From Citrifermentans bremense (lineage in GTDB: Bacteria > Desulfobacterota > Desulfuromonadia > Geobacterales > Geobacteraceae), in contig NZ_AP023213.1 in NCBI RefSeq assembly GCF_014218275.1, forward strand, positions 682,001 through 746,000: a DNA stretch of 64,000 nt. Direction: 5' to 3'. Every line of letters begins with the position of its first letter. Position 1 is the first letter of the stretch. The translations under genes were made by a program, and so were the position numbers. A model generated the notes under the pieces. That model saw only the letters and a list, made by a program, of their open reading frames with translations, ran no database searches and was not told the origin of the DNA. Below are positions 55,191 to 63,038 of the stretch, one piece after another.

Positions 55191-55802
55191 TCAGTCGGCG
55201 CCGCAGTTGCCGTTTCTGCGCTGCCACCGGACGTAGACGGCGATGATGACGGCGCTCAGCGCCACCACGCCTAGAACCGCCTGGTGCGAGTACTTCATGA
55301 TCAGCTCCTGGTTGCTGCCGATGACGTACCCTATGAAGGTGAGTACGGTGCACCAGATGCCGGCGCCGAGCAGGGTGTAGAGGGAGAACCTCAGGTGGTT
55401 CATCCCGGAGAGCCCCGCCGGGAGCGAGATCAGGTGCCTGACCACCGGCAAGAGCCTCCCTATGAAGGTCGATATCTCGCCGTGCTTCAAAAAGAACCGC
55501 TCCACCTTGGCGAACTTCTCCTCGGTGATGAAGACGTACTTTCCGTACTTGAGCACCAGGGGGCGCCCCAGGTAGTGCGCGGCGTAATAGTTCGCGTAGG
55601 CGCCTACCAGGCTACCCGCGGTGCCGCAGAGTATCGCCACGGTCATGTTCATCTGTCCCTGCTGGGCCAGGTACCCTGCCGGCGGCATCACCAGTTCGCT
55701 CGGTATGGGGATGATGGAACTTTCCATCGCCATCAGGAGAAAGATGCCGGGATACCCCAGCGCCCCGATGGTCTGTAACAGCCAATCCACTACTGCATGC
55801 AT
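55191..55802 (-). CDS. DedA family membrane protein
   Basis: A 203-residue DedA/SNARE-associated family protein with five to six membrane segments, including FVIKHLISLPAG-like loop sequence VRHLISLPAGLSG and the GRLLPVVRH motif. Members move lipid carriers or affect membrane homeostasis. It stands alone. Confidence 0.88.
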   Translation of the reverse strand: MHAVVDWLLQTIGALGYPGIFLLMAMESSIIPIPSELVMPPAGYLAQQGQMNMTVAILCGTAGSLVGAYANYYAAHYLGRPLVLKYGKYVFITEEKFAKVERFFLKHGEISTFIGRLLPVVRHLISLPAGLSGMNHLRFSLYTLLGAGIWCTVLTFIGYVIGSNQELIMKYSHQAVLGVVALSAVIIAVYVRWQRRNGNCGAD

Positions 55803-55920
55803 TTATTGCTCTCCTTTTTCGCTTTCATCCGCGGCGCCATTCTAGTACAGATCGCGGCAAAAAAACGACAAAATTAATTATTTTTCAGAAGGCGCCGCCT
55901 TTTTGATCATCCAGGGGACC

Positions 55921-57567
55921 ATGGAAAAAGAAATCTACATAATCGGCCACAGGAATCCCGACACCGACTCGGTCGCCTCGGCCATCGCCTATGCCCGTCT
56001 GAAGCGGGAGCTGGGCGAGGAGAGGGTCACCGCCGCCATGGCCGGAGCGCTCAACCCTCAGACCACCTGGCTTCTTTCCCGGCTCGGGATCAAGGCGCCG
56101 CTCTACCTGGCCGACGTGCATCCCAAGGTTCGCGACGTGATCCGGCGCACCGCCGTCTCGGTCGCCGAGACGGCGCCGCTTCTCACTGCCCTCGAACTCT
56201 TCCATCACCACGGTATCCGGGTGCTGCCGGTCCTCGACCAGAGGGGGGCGCCGACCGGGGTGATACCGCTTTTGAAGATCGCGGAGCGCTCGCTGGCGAC
56301 CGGACCCGCGTCGCTGAGACTCGTCACCGCGTCGCTCGACTCGCTCGCCGCCTGCCTCGAGGCGAGCTTTCTCGCCGGCTCCGGCGACGGTGCGGTGGAG
56401 ACGCTGCACCTCTTCGTGGGGGCTATGGCTGAGGAGTCCTTCACCGCCAAGATATCCGGGTTCGACCCGGTGAACCTCGTGGTTGTGACCGGCGACAGGC
56501 GCTCCATCCAGCTATCCGCCATCGAGCGGGGGGTGCGTCTTCTGGTCGTTACCGGGGGGCTCGCGGTCGACGCGGATGTGGTGCGCCTGGCGGAGCAAAA
56601 CGGCGTGGCGCTTCTCTCCACACCTTTGGACACCGCGGCGACCGTGTCGCGGGCGCGGCTTGCGACCCCCGCCGGGCACTTGGCCGACACCGGCTTCGAG
56701 AGCGTCTCCGTGGGGGCCCCGCTTGGGCGCCTGAGAGAGAAGCTCCTGCACTCCGGCGAGACCGCCGTGCTGGTCCTCGAGGAGGACGGGACGCTTGCCG
56801 GCGTCGCCACCAAGTCCTCGCTCTTCGAGCCGCTTCCTTACGCGCTGATACTGGTGGACCACAACGAGCTCTCGCAGTCGGTGCCCGGGGCGGAGGACCT
56901 GGAGATACTCGAGGTAGTCGACCACCACAAGCTCGGGAACCCTCCGACGAGCAACCCCATACCCTTCATCACCGCCCCGGTCGGGAGCACCTGCACCATC
57001 GTCGCCTCGCTTTACGAGGAGCACCGGGTAACCCCCTCCGCGGAGACCGCGGCGCTGCTCCTGGCGGGGATACTCTCCGACACCGTCATCCTCAAGTCCC
57101 CCACCACCACGGCAAAGGACCGCGACACGGTTTCCCGGCTCGCCGTGCTGGCGGGGCTCGACTGGCAGGCCTTCGGCGCCGAGATCTTCGCCGCCTCGGG
57201 GGCGCTCTCAGGCTACGGGAGCCCCGACCGGGTGGTGGGCTCCGACTTCAAGCTCTTCAGCCAGGGGGAGATCCGCTTCGGCGTGGGGCAGGTCGAGGTG
57301 TTCGGCTTCGCCGAGTTCGAGGAGATGAAGACCGAATTGAGGGGCGCGCTCTCCTCGCTGCGTGAGAAGGAAGGGCTTGAGGTGGCGGGGCTCATGGTCA
57401 CCGACATCTCCAGCGAGAGCACCATGTTCCTCATGGACGGCGGGCAGGGATACAGCCGCTTCATGGGGTACCCCCAGCCCGAGCCCCAGGTCTTCGAGAT
57501 GAAAGGGGTCATGTCGCGCAAGAAACAGCTGGTGCCGCACCTGATCAAGGTGCTGGGAGGACGCTAA
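55921..57567 (+). CDS. Manganese-dependent inorganic pyrophosphatase with CBS domains
   Basis: A 548-residue family II PPase. It has a DHH domain at the start (GHRNPDTDSV), two CBS segments (about residues 65-120 and 250-305) flanking a DRTGG-like insert (about 125-245), the VDHHKLGNP motif (about 340) and a C-terminal DHHA2 domain. CBS-type enzymes are tuned by adenine nucleotides. AGGGGACC precedes the ATG. The homocysteine methyltransferase follows two bases after the stop. Confidence 0.92.
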   Translation: MEKEIYIIGHRNPDTDSVASAIAYARLKRELGEERVTAAMAGALNPQTTWLLSRLGIKAPLYLADVHPKVRDVIRRTAVSVAETAPLLTALELFHHHGIRVLPVLDQRGAPTGVIPLLKIAERSLATGPASLRLVTASLDSLAACLEASFLAGSGDGAVETLHLFVGAMAEESFTAKISGFDPVNLVVVTGDRRSIQLSAIERGVRLLVVTGGLAVDADVVRLAEQNGVALLSTPLDTAATVSRARLATPAGHLADTGFESVSVGAPLGRLREKLLHSGETAVLVLEEDGTLAGVATKSSLFEPLPYALILVDHNELSQSVPGAEDLEILEVVDHHKLGNPPTSNPIPFITAPVGSTCTIVASLYEEHRVTPSAETAALLLAGILSDTVILKSPTTTAKDRDTVSRLAVLAGLDWQAFGAEIFAASGALSGYGSPDRVVGSDFKLFSQGEIRFGVGQVEVFGFAEFEEMKTELRGALSSLREKEGLEVAGLMVTDISSESTMFLMDGGQGYSRFMGYPQPEPQVFEMKGVMSRKKQLVPHLIKVLGGR

Positions 57568-57568
57568 C

Positions 57569-59386
57569 ATGGGCGGATCTTTTCTGGAGCGGGTGGCGCA
57601 TGAGGTGCTGATCGGCGACGGCGCCATCGGAACCATGCTTTATGCCAAGGGGGTGGCGCTCGACGCCAACTTCGAGCACCTGAACCTGGTGCGGCCGCAG
57701 CTGGTACTCGACCTGCACGCCGAGTACCTTTCGGCGGGAGCACAGGTGATCGAGACCAACACCTTCGGCGCCAACTACGCCAAGCTCTCCGCCATAGGCA
57801 TCGGCGGCAAGGTGGCGGAGATAAACCGCCAGGGGGCGATCCTCGCCCGCCGCGCCGCCAACGGGCGCGACGTCTTCGTCGCCGGTTCCATGGGCCCCCT
57901 GGGTCGCGGCAAGCAGGAGCAGAGCGACGAGCAGGTGCAGGAGTCTTTCCGGCTCCAGGCCGCCGCCCTGGCCGAGGGTGGGGTGGATCTCCTGATCCTG
58001 GAGACGTTCTCCGAGCTGGACGAGCTGGAAACGGCGCTTGCCGCGGCACGCGAGACCGGGCTACCCGTGGTGGCGAACCTCGCCTTCGGGGAAGGTTCGA
58101 GACTTGCCGGCGGCATCGAGGCCGAGGACGCGGCGCTGAGGCTCGCCGCGGCGGGCGCGAGCCTCGTGGGCGCCAACTGCGGCGCGGGCCCCCTGGAGCT
58201 TCTGGCCACCTTGAAGCGGATGGCCGCGGTCACCGACCTGCCGCTGGCAGCCTACCCCAACTCCGGCTTTCCCGAGTACGTCGACGGGCGCTACATCTAC
58301 CGGACCACGCCCGACTACTTCGCCGCCCGGGCCGAGGAGATGGTGGCGGCAGGCGCCGTGCTGGTGGGGGGGTGCTGCGGCACCACTCCGGAGCATATCC
58401 GGGTCATGGCCCAGCGCCTGAAGGGAGCTCGCCCTGCCGCTCGCGTCGCCGTCGGAGCCGTGAGCCGCACCCCTGTTGCGGAAAAGGCCCAGGCGCTCGG
58501 GTCCAGTTTTCTCGACCGCTGGGGCAAGGAGATGGTGGTCACGGTCGAGCTCGACCCCCCCAGGGGTCTCGACTGCAGCAGGATTCTGGCCGGAAGCCGC
58601 GCCCTCAAAGAAGCAGGGGCCGACGCCATCAACCTCGCCGAGAACCCGCTGGCGCGGGTGCGCATGGGGAACCTGGCGCTCGCCTCCTTGATCAGGCGCG
58701 AGGTGGGGATCGAGGTCATCGCCCACATCACCTGCCGCGACCGGAACCTGATCGGGCTGCAATCGGACCTGATGGGGGCGAGCCTTCTCGGGGTGAGTTC
58801 GATCCTCGCCGTAACCGGCGACCCGGCAAGTCTCGGCGAGGAGGCAGGGGCCTCCTCCGTCTTCGATCTCAACTCGTTCACACTGATCAAGCTTTTGAGC
58901 GACCTCAACCGCGGCGTCAACGCGCTGGGAAACCCGATCGGCGCCGGCACCGGCTTCACCATCGGGGCCGCGTTCAACCCCAACACCCAGAAGATGGAGG
59001 TGCAGGTGGCGAGGCTCGCCAAAAAAGTCGCCAACGGCGCCTGTTTCGCCCAGACCCAGCCGATCTACGACCTGGAGCGGTTCGAGCAGATGATGGAGCA
59101 GACGGCGCACCTGGGGATACCGGTACTTCCCGGTGTCCTCCCGCTGGTGAGCGGGCGCAACGCCGAGTTCCTGCACAACGAAGTCCCCGGCATCACCATC
59201 CCCGACAGCATTCGGGAGCGGATGGCCGGGAAGGTGGGGGAGGAAGGGGTGCGCGAGGGGCTCGCCATCGCCCGCGAGTTCATCGAGGCGACCATGGGGA
59301 AGGTGGGTGGATACTACCTGATACCCCCATTCGGGAAATACGAGATCGCCGTCGAGCTGGTGAAGTTCATAAAATCCAGAGGCTGA
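57569..59386 (+). CDS. Bifunctional homocysteine S-methyltransferase / methylenetetrahydrofolate reductase
   Basis: A 605-residue fusion. Residues about 1-290 are a homocysteine S-methyltransferase domain with zinc cysteines in GANCGAGP and GGCCGTTP; residues about 310-600 are a MetF-type methylenetetrahydrofolate reductase (VELDPPRGLDCSR, HITCRDRN, FAQTQPIYD). It provides methyl-folate and uses it for methionine. Shine-Dalgarno GGAGG precedes the start. No cobalamin domain is seen. A repeat-rich 200-bp gap follows. Confidence 0.93.
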   Translation: MGGSFLERVAHEVLIGDGAIGTMLYAKGVALDANFEHLNLVRPQLVLDLHAEYLSAGAQVIETNTFGANYAKLSAIGIGGKVAEINRQGAILARRAANGRDVFVAGSMGPLGRGKQEQSDEQVQESFRLQAAALAEGGVDLLILETFSELDELETALAAARETGLPVVANLAFGEGSRLAGGIEAEDAALRLAAAGASLVGANCGAGPLELLATLKRMAAVTDLPLAAYPNSGFPEYVDGRYIYRTTPDYFAARAEEMVAAGAVLVGGCCGTTPEHIRVMAQRLKGARPAARVAVGAVSRTPVAEKAQALGSSFLDRWGKEMVVTVELDPPRGLDCSRILAGSRALKEAGADAINLAENPLARVRMGNLALASLIRREVGIEVIAHITCRDRNLIGLQSDLMGASLLGVSSILAVTGDPASLGEEAGASSVFDLNSFTLIKLLSDLNRGVNALGNPIGAGTGFTIGAAFNPNTQKMEVQVARLAKKVANGACFAQTQPIYDLERFEQMMEQTAHLGIPVLPGVLPLVSGRNAEFLHNEVPGITIPDSIRERMAGKVGEEGVREGLAIAREFIEATMGKVGGYYLIPPFGKYEIAVELVKFIKSRG

Positions 59387-59395
59387 ATCAACTGC

Positions 59396-59533
59396 GGAAC
59401 ACAGAGGACTCGGAGGTTCACGGGGGGGCACAGAGAGAGCCGAAAGACTTTTGGTTTATACCAAAAAGGCCTTTTGCTTTTGCCGTTCCTCAGATTTTCC
59501 TCTGTGTACCTCTGTGCCCTCTGTGGTGAGTGC
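59396..59533. repeat. Inverted CTCTGTG-type repeat element
   Basis: ACACAGAGGACTCGGAGG-like sequence near 59399 faces CCTCTGTGTACCTCTGTG-like sequence near 59492 in inverted orientation, with TTGGTTTATACCAA (59451-59464) between. Related copies lie near 61285 and 62490. The element occupies most of the 59387-59587 gap. Confidence 0.6.
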
Positions 59534-59587
59534 CTTTAATTTTGTCGTATTTGACCTGCATCAATTTAATAACGGACAAAGGAGCAG

Positions 59588-60295
59588 ATGATGACCGAAG
59601 CGATGATCAAGAAAGATATCCTCAACAAAGGCGCAATCCTCCAGCGCGACCGCGAAACCTACGCCATCGCGCCGCACATCCCGGGTGGCTTCACCGATAC
59701 GGCGACGCTCAGGAGGATCTGCGACGTGGCGGACAAGTACAAACTGGAGCTGAAGATCACCTCGGCGCAGCGCATCGCCATGATCGGCGCGAAAGAAGAG
59801 GACCTGGACGCCATCTGGAGCGACCTGGCGCAGAACCCCGGCGCGGCCATCGGCCTTTGCGTCAGGAGCGTCAAGATCTGCCCGGGGACCCAGCACTGCA
59901 AGAGGGCGGTCCTCGATTCCGCATCGCTCGGGCTCAAGCTGGACCAGATCTACCACGCCATGGAACTTCCCAACAAGATGAAGATGGGGGTCTCCGGCTG
60001 CCTCCTCTCCTGCTCGGAATCCGGCGTCAAGGACATCGGGATCGTCGGGCACAACAAGGGATGGCGCATCTTCGTGGGCGGCAACGCCGGCCCCCGGCCG
60101 CGCCTGGGCGAGATGCTGGTGGACAACGTGCAGACTGAGGAAGAGGTGCTGGAGATCGTCGCCAAGGTCGTCGAGGTTTACAAGAACGACCCGCAGCAGG
60201 GGCGCATCGGCAAGATCATCGAGGATATCGGGATCGAGGCCTTCCGCGCCAGGGTTTTCGGAACCGCTGCCGCGACTGCAGGGAGCGCCAAGTAA
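59588..60295 (+). CDS. Small siroheme/[4Fe-4S] nitrite-sulfite reductase-like protein
   Basis: A 235-residue protein with a ferredoxin-like half and the cysteine pattern CPGTQHC...SGCLLSC of siroheme-[4Fe-4S] reductases. At about one third the size of full sulfite reductases it resembles the single-domain redox proteins found in many anaerobes. Its substrate is not known. ATG at 59588 or 59591. Confidence 0.75.
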   Translation: MMTEAMIKKDILNKGAILQRDRETYAIAPHIPGGFTDTATLRRICDVADKYKLELKITSAQRIAMIGAKEEDLDAIWSDLAQNPGAAIGLCVRSVKICPGTQHCKRAVLDSASLGLKLDQIYHAMELPNKMKMGVSGCLLSCSESGVKDIGIVGHNKGWRIFVGGNAGPRPRLGEMLVDNVQTEEEVLEIVAKVVEVYKNDPQQGRIGKIIEDIGIEAFRARVFGTAAATAGSAK

Positions 60296-60342
60296 CATGG
60301 ACGCAATGACGCAGAACCAGGCGTTATGCGCGGGAGGTTGCC

Positions 60343-61110
60343 GTGGCGCTTATTGAGGACGCCGCCTTCACCCGGATCAAGAACCGGGTGGGGAGGGCGA
60401 TAGCTGAATTCGACCTGATCTCCGAGGGGGACCGGGTCGCGGTTGCGGTATCGGGAGGGAAGGATTCCTACACCATGCTGCACATGCTGGAGACCCTGAG
60501 AAGGCGCGCGCCGGTACGCTACGAACTGGTGGCGATCAACATCGACTCCGGCTACCGCGGCTACCGCGCCGACATCATCGAGGAACACCTGCGCGAGCAC
60601 GGCTTCACCTATCACATGGAGAAGACCGACCACTACGACATCATCTCGGAGAAGCGGCGCCCCAACTCCTCGTACTGCTCCATCTGCGCGAGGCTCAAGC
60701 GGGGGACGCTCTACACCCTGGCCCAGCAGTACGGCTGCAACAAGCTGGCGCTCGGGCACCACATGGACGACTTCATCGAGACGCTGCTCCTGAACCAGTT
60801 CTTCGTGGGCTCCTTGAAGGCGATGGCGCCGAGCATGCTGGCCGACAACGGCGTCACCACCGTGATCAGGCCCTTGGTCTACGTCCCCGAGAAGGAGATA
60901 ATCCCGTTCTCCCGCAACAACCGCTTCCCCGTGGTCTGCTGCTGTTGCCCGGTCTGCGGCACCGCCGATTTGCAGCGAAAGAAGATGAAGGAGTTGCTGG
61001 AGACCCTGGAGCGTGACAACCCCCTGGTGAAGAAGAGCCTTTTGACCGCGCTCTCCAACGTGCATCCGCGCCACTTGCTGGACAAGGGGTTGACCAGGAA
61101 GCCCTCCTGA
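60343..61110 (+). CDS. ttcA: tRNA 2-thiocytidine biosynthesis protein TtcA
   Basis: Thiolates cytidine-32 in some tRNAs. The 255-residue PP-loop ATPase has the SGGKDSYTM P-loop, CSICARLKR, and a second cysteine cluster CCCCPVCG, the TtcA cysteines that hold an Fe-S cluster. Start GTG with GGGAGG. The siroheme gene ends about 47 bp before it. Confidence 0.88.
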   Translation: MALIEDAAFTRIKNRVGRAIAEFDLISEGDRVAVAVSGGKDSYTMLHMLETLRRRAPVRYELVAINIDSGYRGYRADIIEEHLREHGFTYHMEKTDHYDIISEKRRPNSSYCSICARLKRGTLYTLAQQYGCNKLALGHHMDDFIETLLLNQFFVGSLKAMAPSMLADNGVTTVIRPLVYVPEKEIIPFSRNNRFPVVCCCCPVCGTADLQRKKMKELLETLERDNPLVKKSLLTALSNVHPRHLLDKGLTRKPS

Positions 61111-61193
61111 CGCAGGTCGGCGACGATGTCCTTCACGGTCAGGTAACCGCAGTAGATGACAATGGGAACTGCTCCTATGACCATCGGTTCCAT
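60982..61193 (-). CDS. Possible small gene overlapping the 3' end of ttcA on the opposite strand
   Basis: An ATG at 61193 has a very good Shine-Dalgarno (GGAGG, seven bases upstream). The first about 30 codons encode a hydrophobic stretch followed by charged helix (IVIYCGYLTVKDIVADLRQE). The frame then runs into the antisense of ttcA, stays open past 60982 and ends at 60879. It may be a small membrane protein whose 3' end has been lost, or a chance frame. The end given here is approximate. Confidence 0.3.
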
Positions 61194-61284
61194 GTTTGCA
61201 CCTCCATCCTTTGATGATGCAACCATATCAGGGGGCAGTGACAAAATAAGTCGCAAATGCCGAAGTGGCAACGTAGGGTGGAGG

Positions 61285-61340
61285 CGATGTTTTCCTCTGT
61301 GCCCCCTGTGTGCCTCCGGGACCTCCGTGTTCCGGGGTAG
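61285..61340. repeat. CTCTGTG-type repeat copy
   Basis: CCTCTGTGCCCCCTGTGTGCC near 61292 resembles the repeats at 59396 and 62487; it lies just before the polyferredoxin-like gene. Confidence 0.5.
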
Positions 61341-61369
61341 GCCTCTATATAAAAAGCGAAGGTGAGGAA

Positions 61370-62365
61370 ATGGCTGAGAAAAAAGTACAACGGGTAAGAA
61401 TCGCGGTTCAATGGGGTTTTCTTCTTTTCTCTCTCTACCTGGGGGTGACCTTCTACCGCTTCGTGCAGCACTTCCGCTCCGGCGGCGCCACCCCCTTCGT
61501 GGAGCGCCCGGACGGGGTCGAGGCCTTTCTCCCCATCTCCGGCCTGGTCAGCCTCAAGGGGTGGCTCACCTCAGGTTCCATTAACTCGGTCCATCCCGCG
61601 GCGCTGGTGGTTCTCCTTTCCGTCATCGCGGTATCGGTCCTTCTGAAGCGCTCCTTCTGCTCCTGGATCTGCCCGGTATCCACCATCACTGAGCTCTGCT
61701 GGAAGCTGGGGCACAAGCTCTTCGGGCGCAACTTCCGGGTCTGGCTCTGGCTTGACTGGCTTTTGCGCCCCATAAAGTACCTGCTGGTCCTCTTCTTCCT
61801 CTTCTCGATCCTGGTGCTGATGGCGCCGGACAGTGTCGCCTCCTTCATCGTCTCCGACTACAACAAGACGGCCGACGTGAAGATGCTCGACTTCTTCCTG
61901 AACCTTTCCGGACTGCCGCTGGCCTTCATCTCGGGTTTCCTGCTCTTGTCCTTCTTTTTCCGGAACCCGTTCTGCCGCTTCCTCTGCCCGTACGGCGCGC
62001 TCCTCGGTGTGCTCTCCCGCCTGGCTCCCGCCAAGGTGGAAAGGATGCAGAGCGCCTGCATCTCATGCGGCAGCTGCAACAAGGCCTGCCCGTCCCACCT
62101 CGACGTCATGAACGCGAAGCGGGTCTGCTCCGAGGAGTGCATCGGCTGCCTGCGCTGCGTGAGCTCCTGCCCGAAACCCGAGGCGCTGCAGGTGCGCGTC
62201 AAGGGAGGGAAGGTGGTCCCGGGCATGGTGTTCGCGGCGCTGGTGGTAGTGATTTTCGTTGGCGGGACCCTGGTGGGGAGGGTGACCGGGCACTGGCACA
62301 GCGAGATCCCCAAGGCCGACTACCAGAGGCTGATCAACAACGGCCCGCCGATAGAGCATCCCTGA
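61370..62365 (+). CDS. NapH/YccM-type membrane polyferredoxin
   Basis: A 331-residue protein with about five membrane segments. Two CPxxx cysteine pairs (CSWICPVSTITE, CRFLCPYGALLG) are followed by two [4Fe-4S] ferredoxin motifs (CISCGSCNKACP and CIGCLRCVSSCP). It is typical of quinone-linked electron transfer proteins. AGGTGAGG precedes the ATG. Confidence 0.82.
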   Translation: MAEKKVQRVRIAVQWGFLLFSLYLGVTFYRFVQHFRSGGATPFVERPDGVEAFLPISGLVSLKGWLTSGSINSVHPAALVVLLSVIAVSVLLKRSFCSWICPVSTITELCWKLGHKLFGRNFRVWLWLDWLLRPIKYLLVLFFLFSILVLMAPDSVASFIVSDYNKTADVKMLDFFLNLSGLPLAFISGFLLLSFFFRNPFCRFLCPYGALLGVLSRLAPAKVERMQSACISCGSCNKACPSHLDVMNAKRVCSEECIGCLRCVSSCPKPEALQVRVKGGKVVPGMVFAALVVVIFVGGTLVGRVTGHWHSEIPKADYQRLINNGPPIEHP

Positions 62366-62426
62366 CCCACCACTGGTGAGCCAGATGGAAATCCCCCTAG
62401 ATCCCACTTTTCAAAGTTGGACTTTG

Positions 62427-62470
62427 TAAACGAAGAGGGGACGGTATCGCTACCGTCCCCTCTTCGTTTA
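62427..62470. other. Perfect 20-bp stem hairpin
   Basis: TAAACGAAGAGGGGACGGTA pairs perfectly with its complement around a TCGC loop, between two convergent genes. No long T run follows on either strand. A smaller dyad CAAAGT-TGG-ACTTTG lies directly before it (62412-62426). It may act as terminator in both directions or protect the 3' ends. Confidence 0.7.
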
Positions 62471-62479
62471 TTCAAGCTT

Positions 62480-62530
62480 TAAAGCCTTTCCTCAGATTCT
62501 CCTCTGTGTCCTCTGTGGTGAAAGCCTTTC
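62480..62530. repeat. CTCTGTG-type repeat copy
   Basis: TCCTCTGTGTCCTCTGTGGTGA near 62500 matches the repeat at 59491-59531 closely; it lies between the hairpin and the dksA stop. Confidence 0.6.
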
Positions 62531-62537
62531 GTCTGGT

Positions 62538-62957
62538 TTAACCTTCTTCTTCCTCGCCCAGTGCAATCTCGCGGTAGGCGCGGTCTTCTTCGAAACGCTT
62601 GGTCTGTGCCTGCTGCTTCTCGAGATCTGCCTTGCATTTGACGCAGTGGCGTGCAAAGGGGACGATCTTGAGCCTTCCGATGGGAATCTCTTCCTCGCAC
62701 TCCTCGCAGATGCCGTATTCACCTTCTTCGAGCCGCAGCAGCGCCTCGTCGATGTGGCGCAGCTTTTCACGCTCCCGGTCCCCCAGCAAAAGGCCGAGCT
62801 CGCGGTCGCGCTCGCTGGAAGCCTGGTCGTAGATATCGCCGCTCGGTTCGTTAACGGGGATATCGGAACCAGACTTCACAGTCTTGTTGATCTCTTTAAG
62901 CGTCTCCTCTTTCATTTTGAGGAGCATCGCTTTCATTTCTTCCGGTTTTTCATTCAT
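62538..62957 (-). CDS. dksA: DksA/TraR family RNA polymerase-binding protein
   Basis: A 139-residue DksA-type protein with a coiled-coil (about residues 1-80) and a four-cysteine zinc finger CEEC...CVKC. It binds in the RNA polymerase secondary channel, usually with ppGpp. The ATG at 62957 is chosen; the longer frame begins with TTG. The rimO gene ends 81 bp upstream. Confidence 0.88.
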   Translation of the reverse strand: MNEKPEEMKAMLLKMKEETLKEINKTVKSGSDIPVNEPSGDIYDQASSERDRELGLLLGDREREKLRHIDEALLRLEEGEYGICEECEEEIPIGRLKIVPFARHCVKCKADLEKQQAQTKRFEEDRAYREIALGEEEEG

Positions 62958-63038
62958 GTAAAAATACACTCCGTACTGTTGGTGTCCCTCAAAGCGACGC
63001 AATAATACAGCAATAGAGGTTCATGTCAAGTAGAAAGC

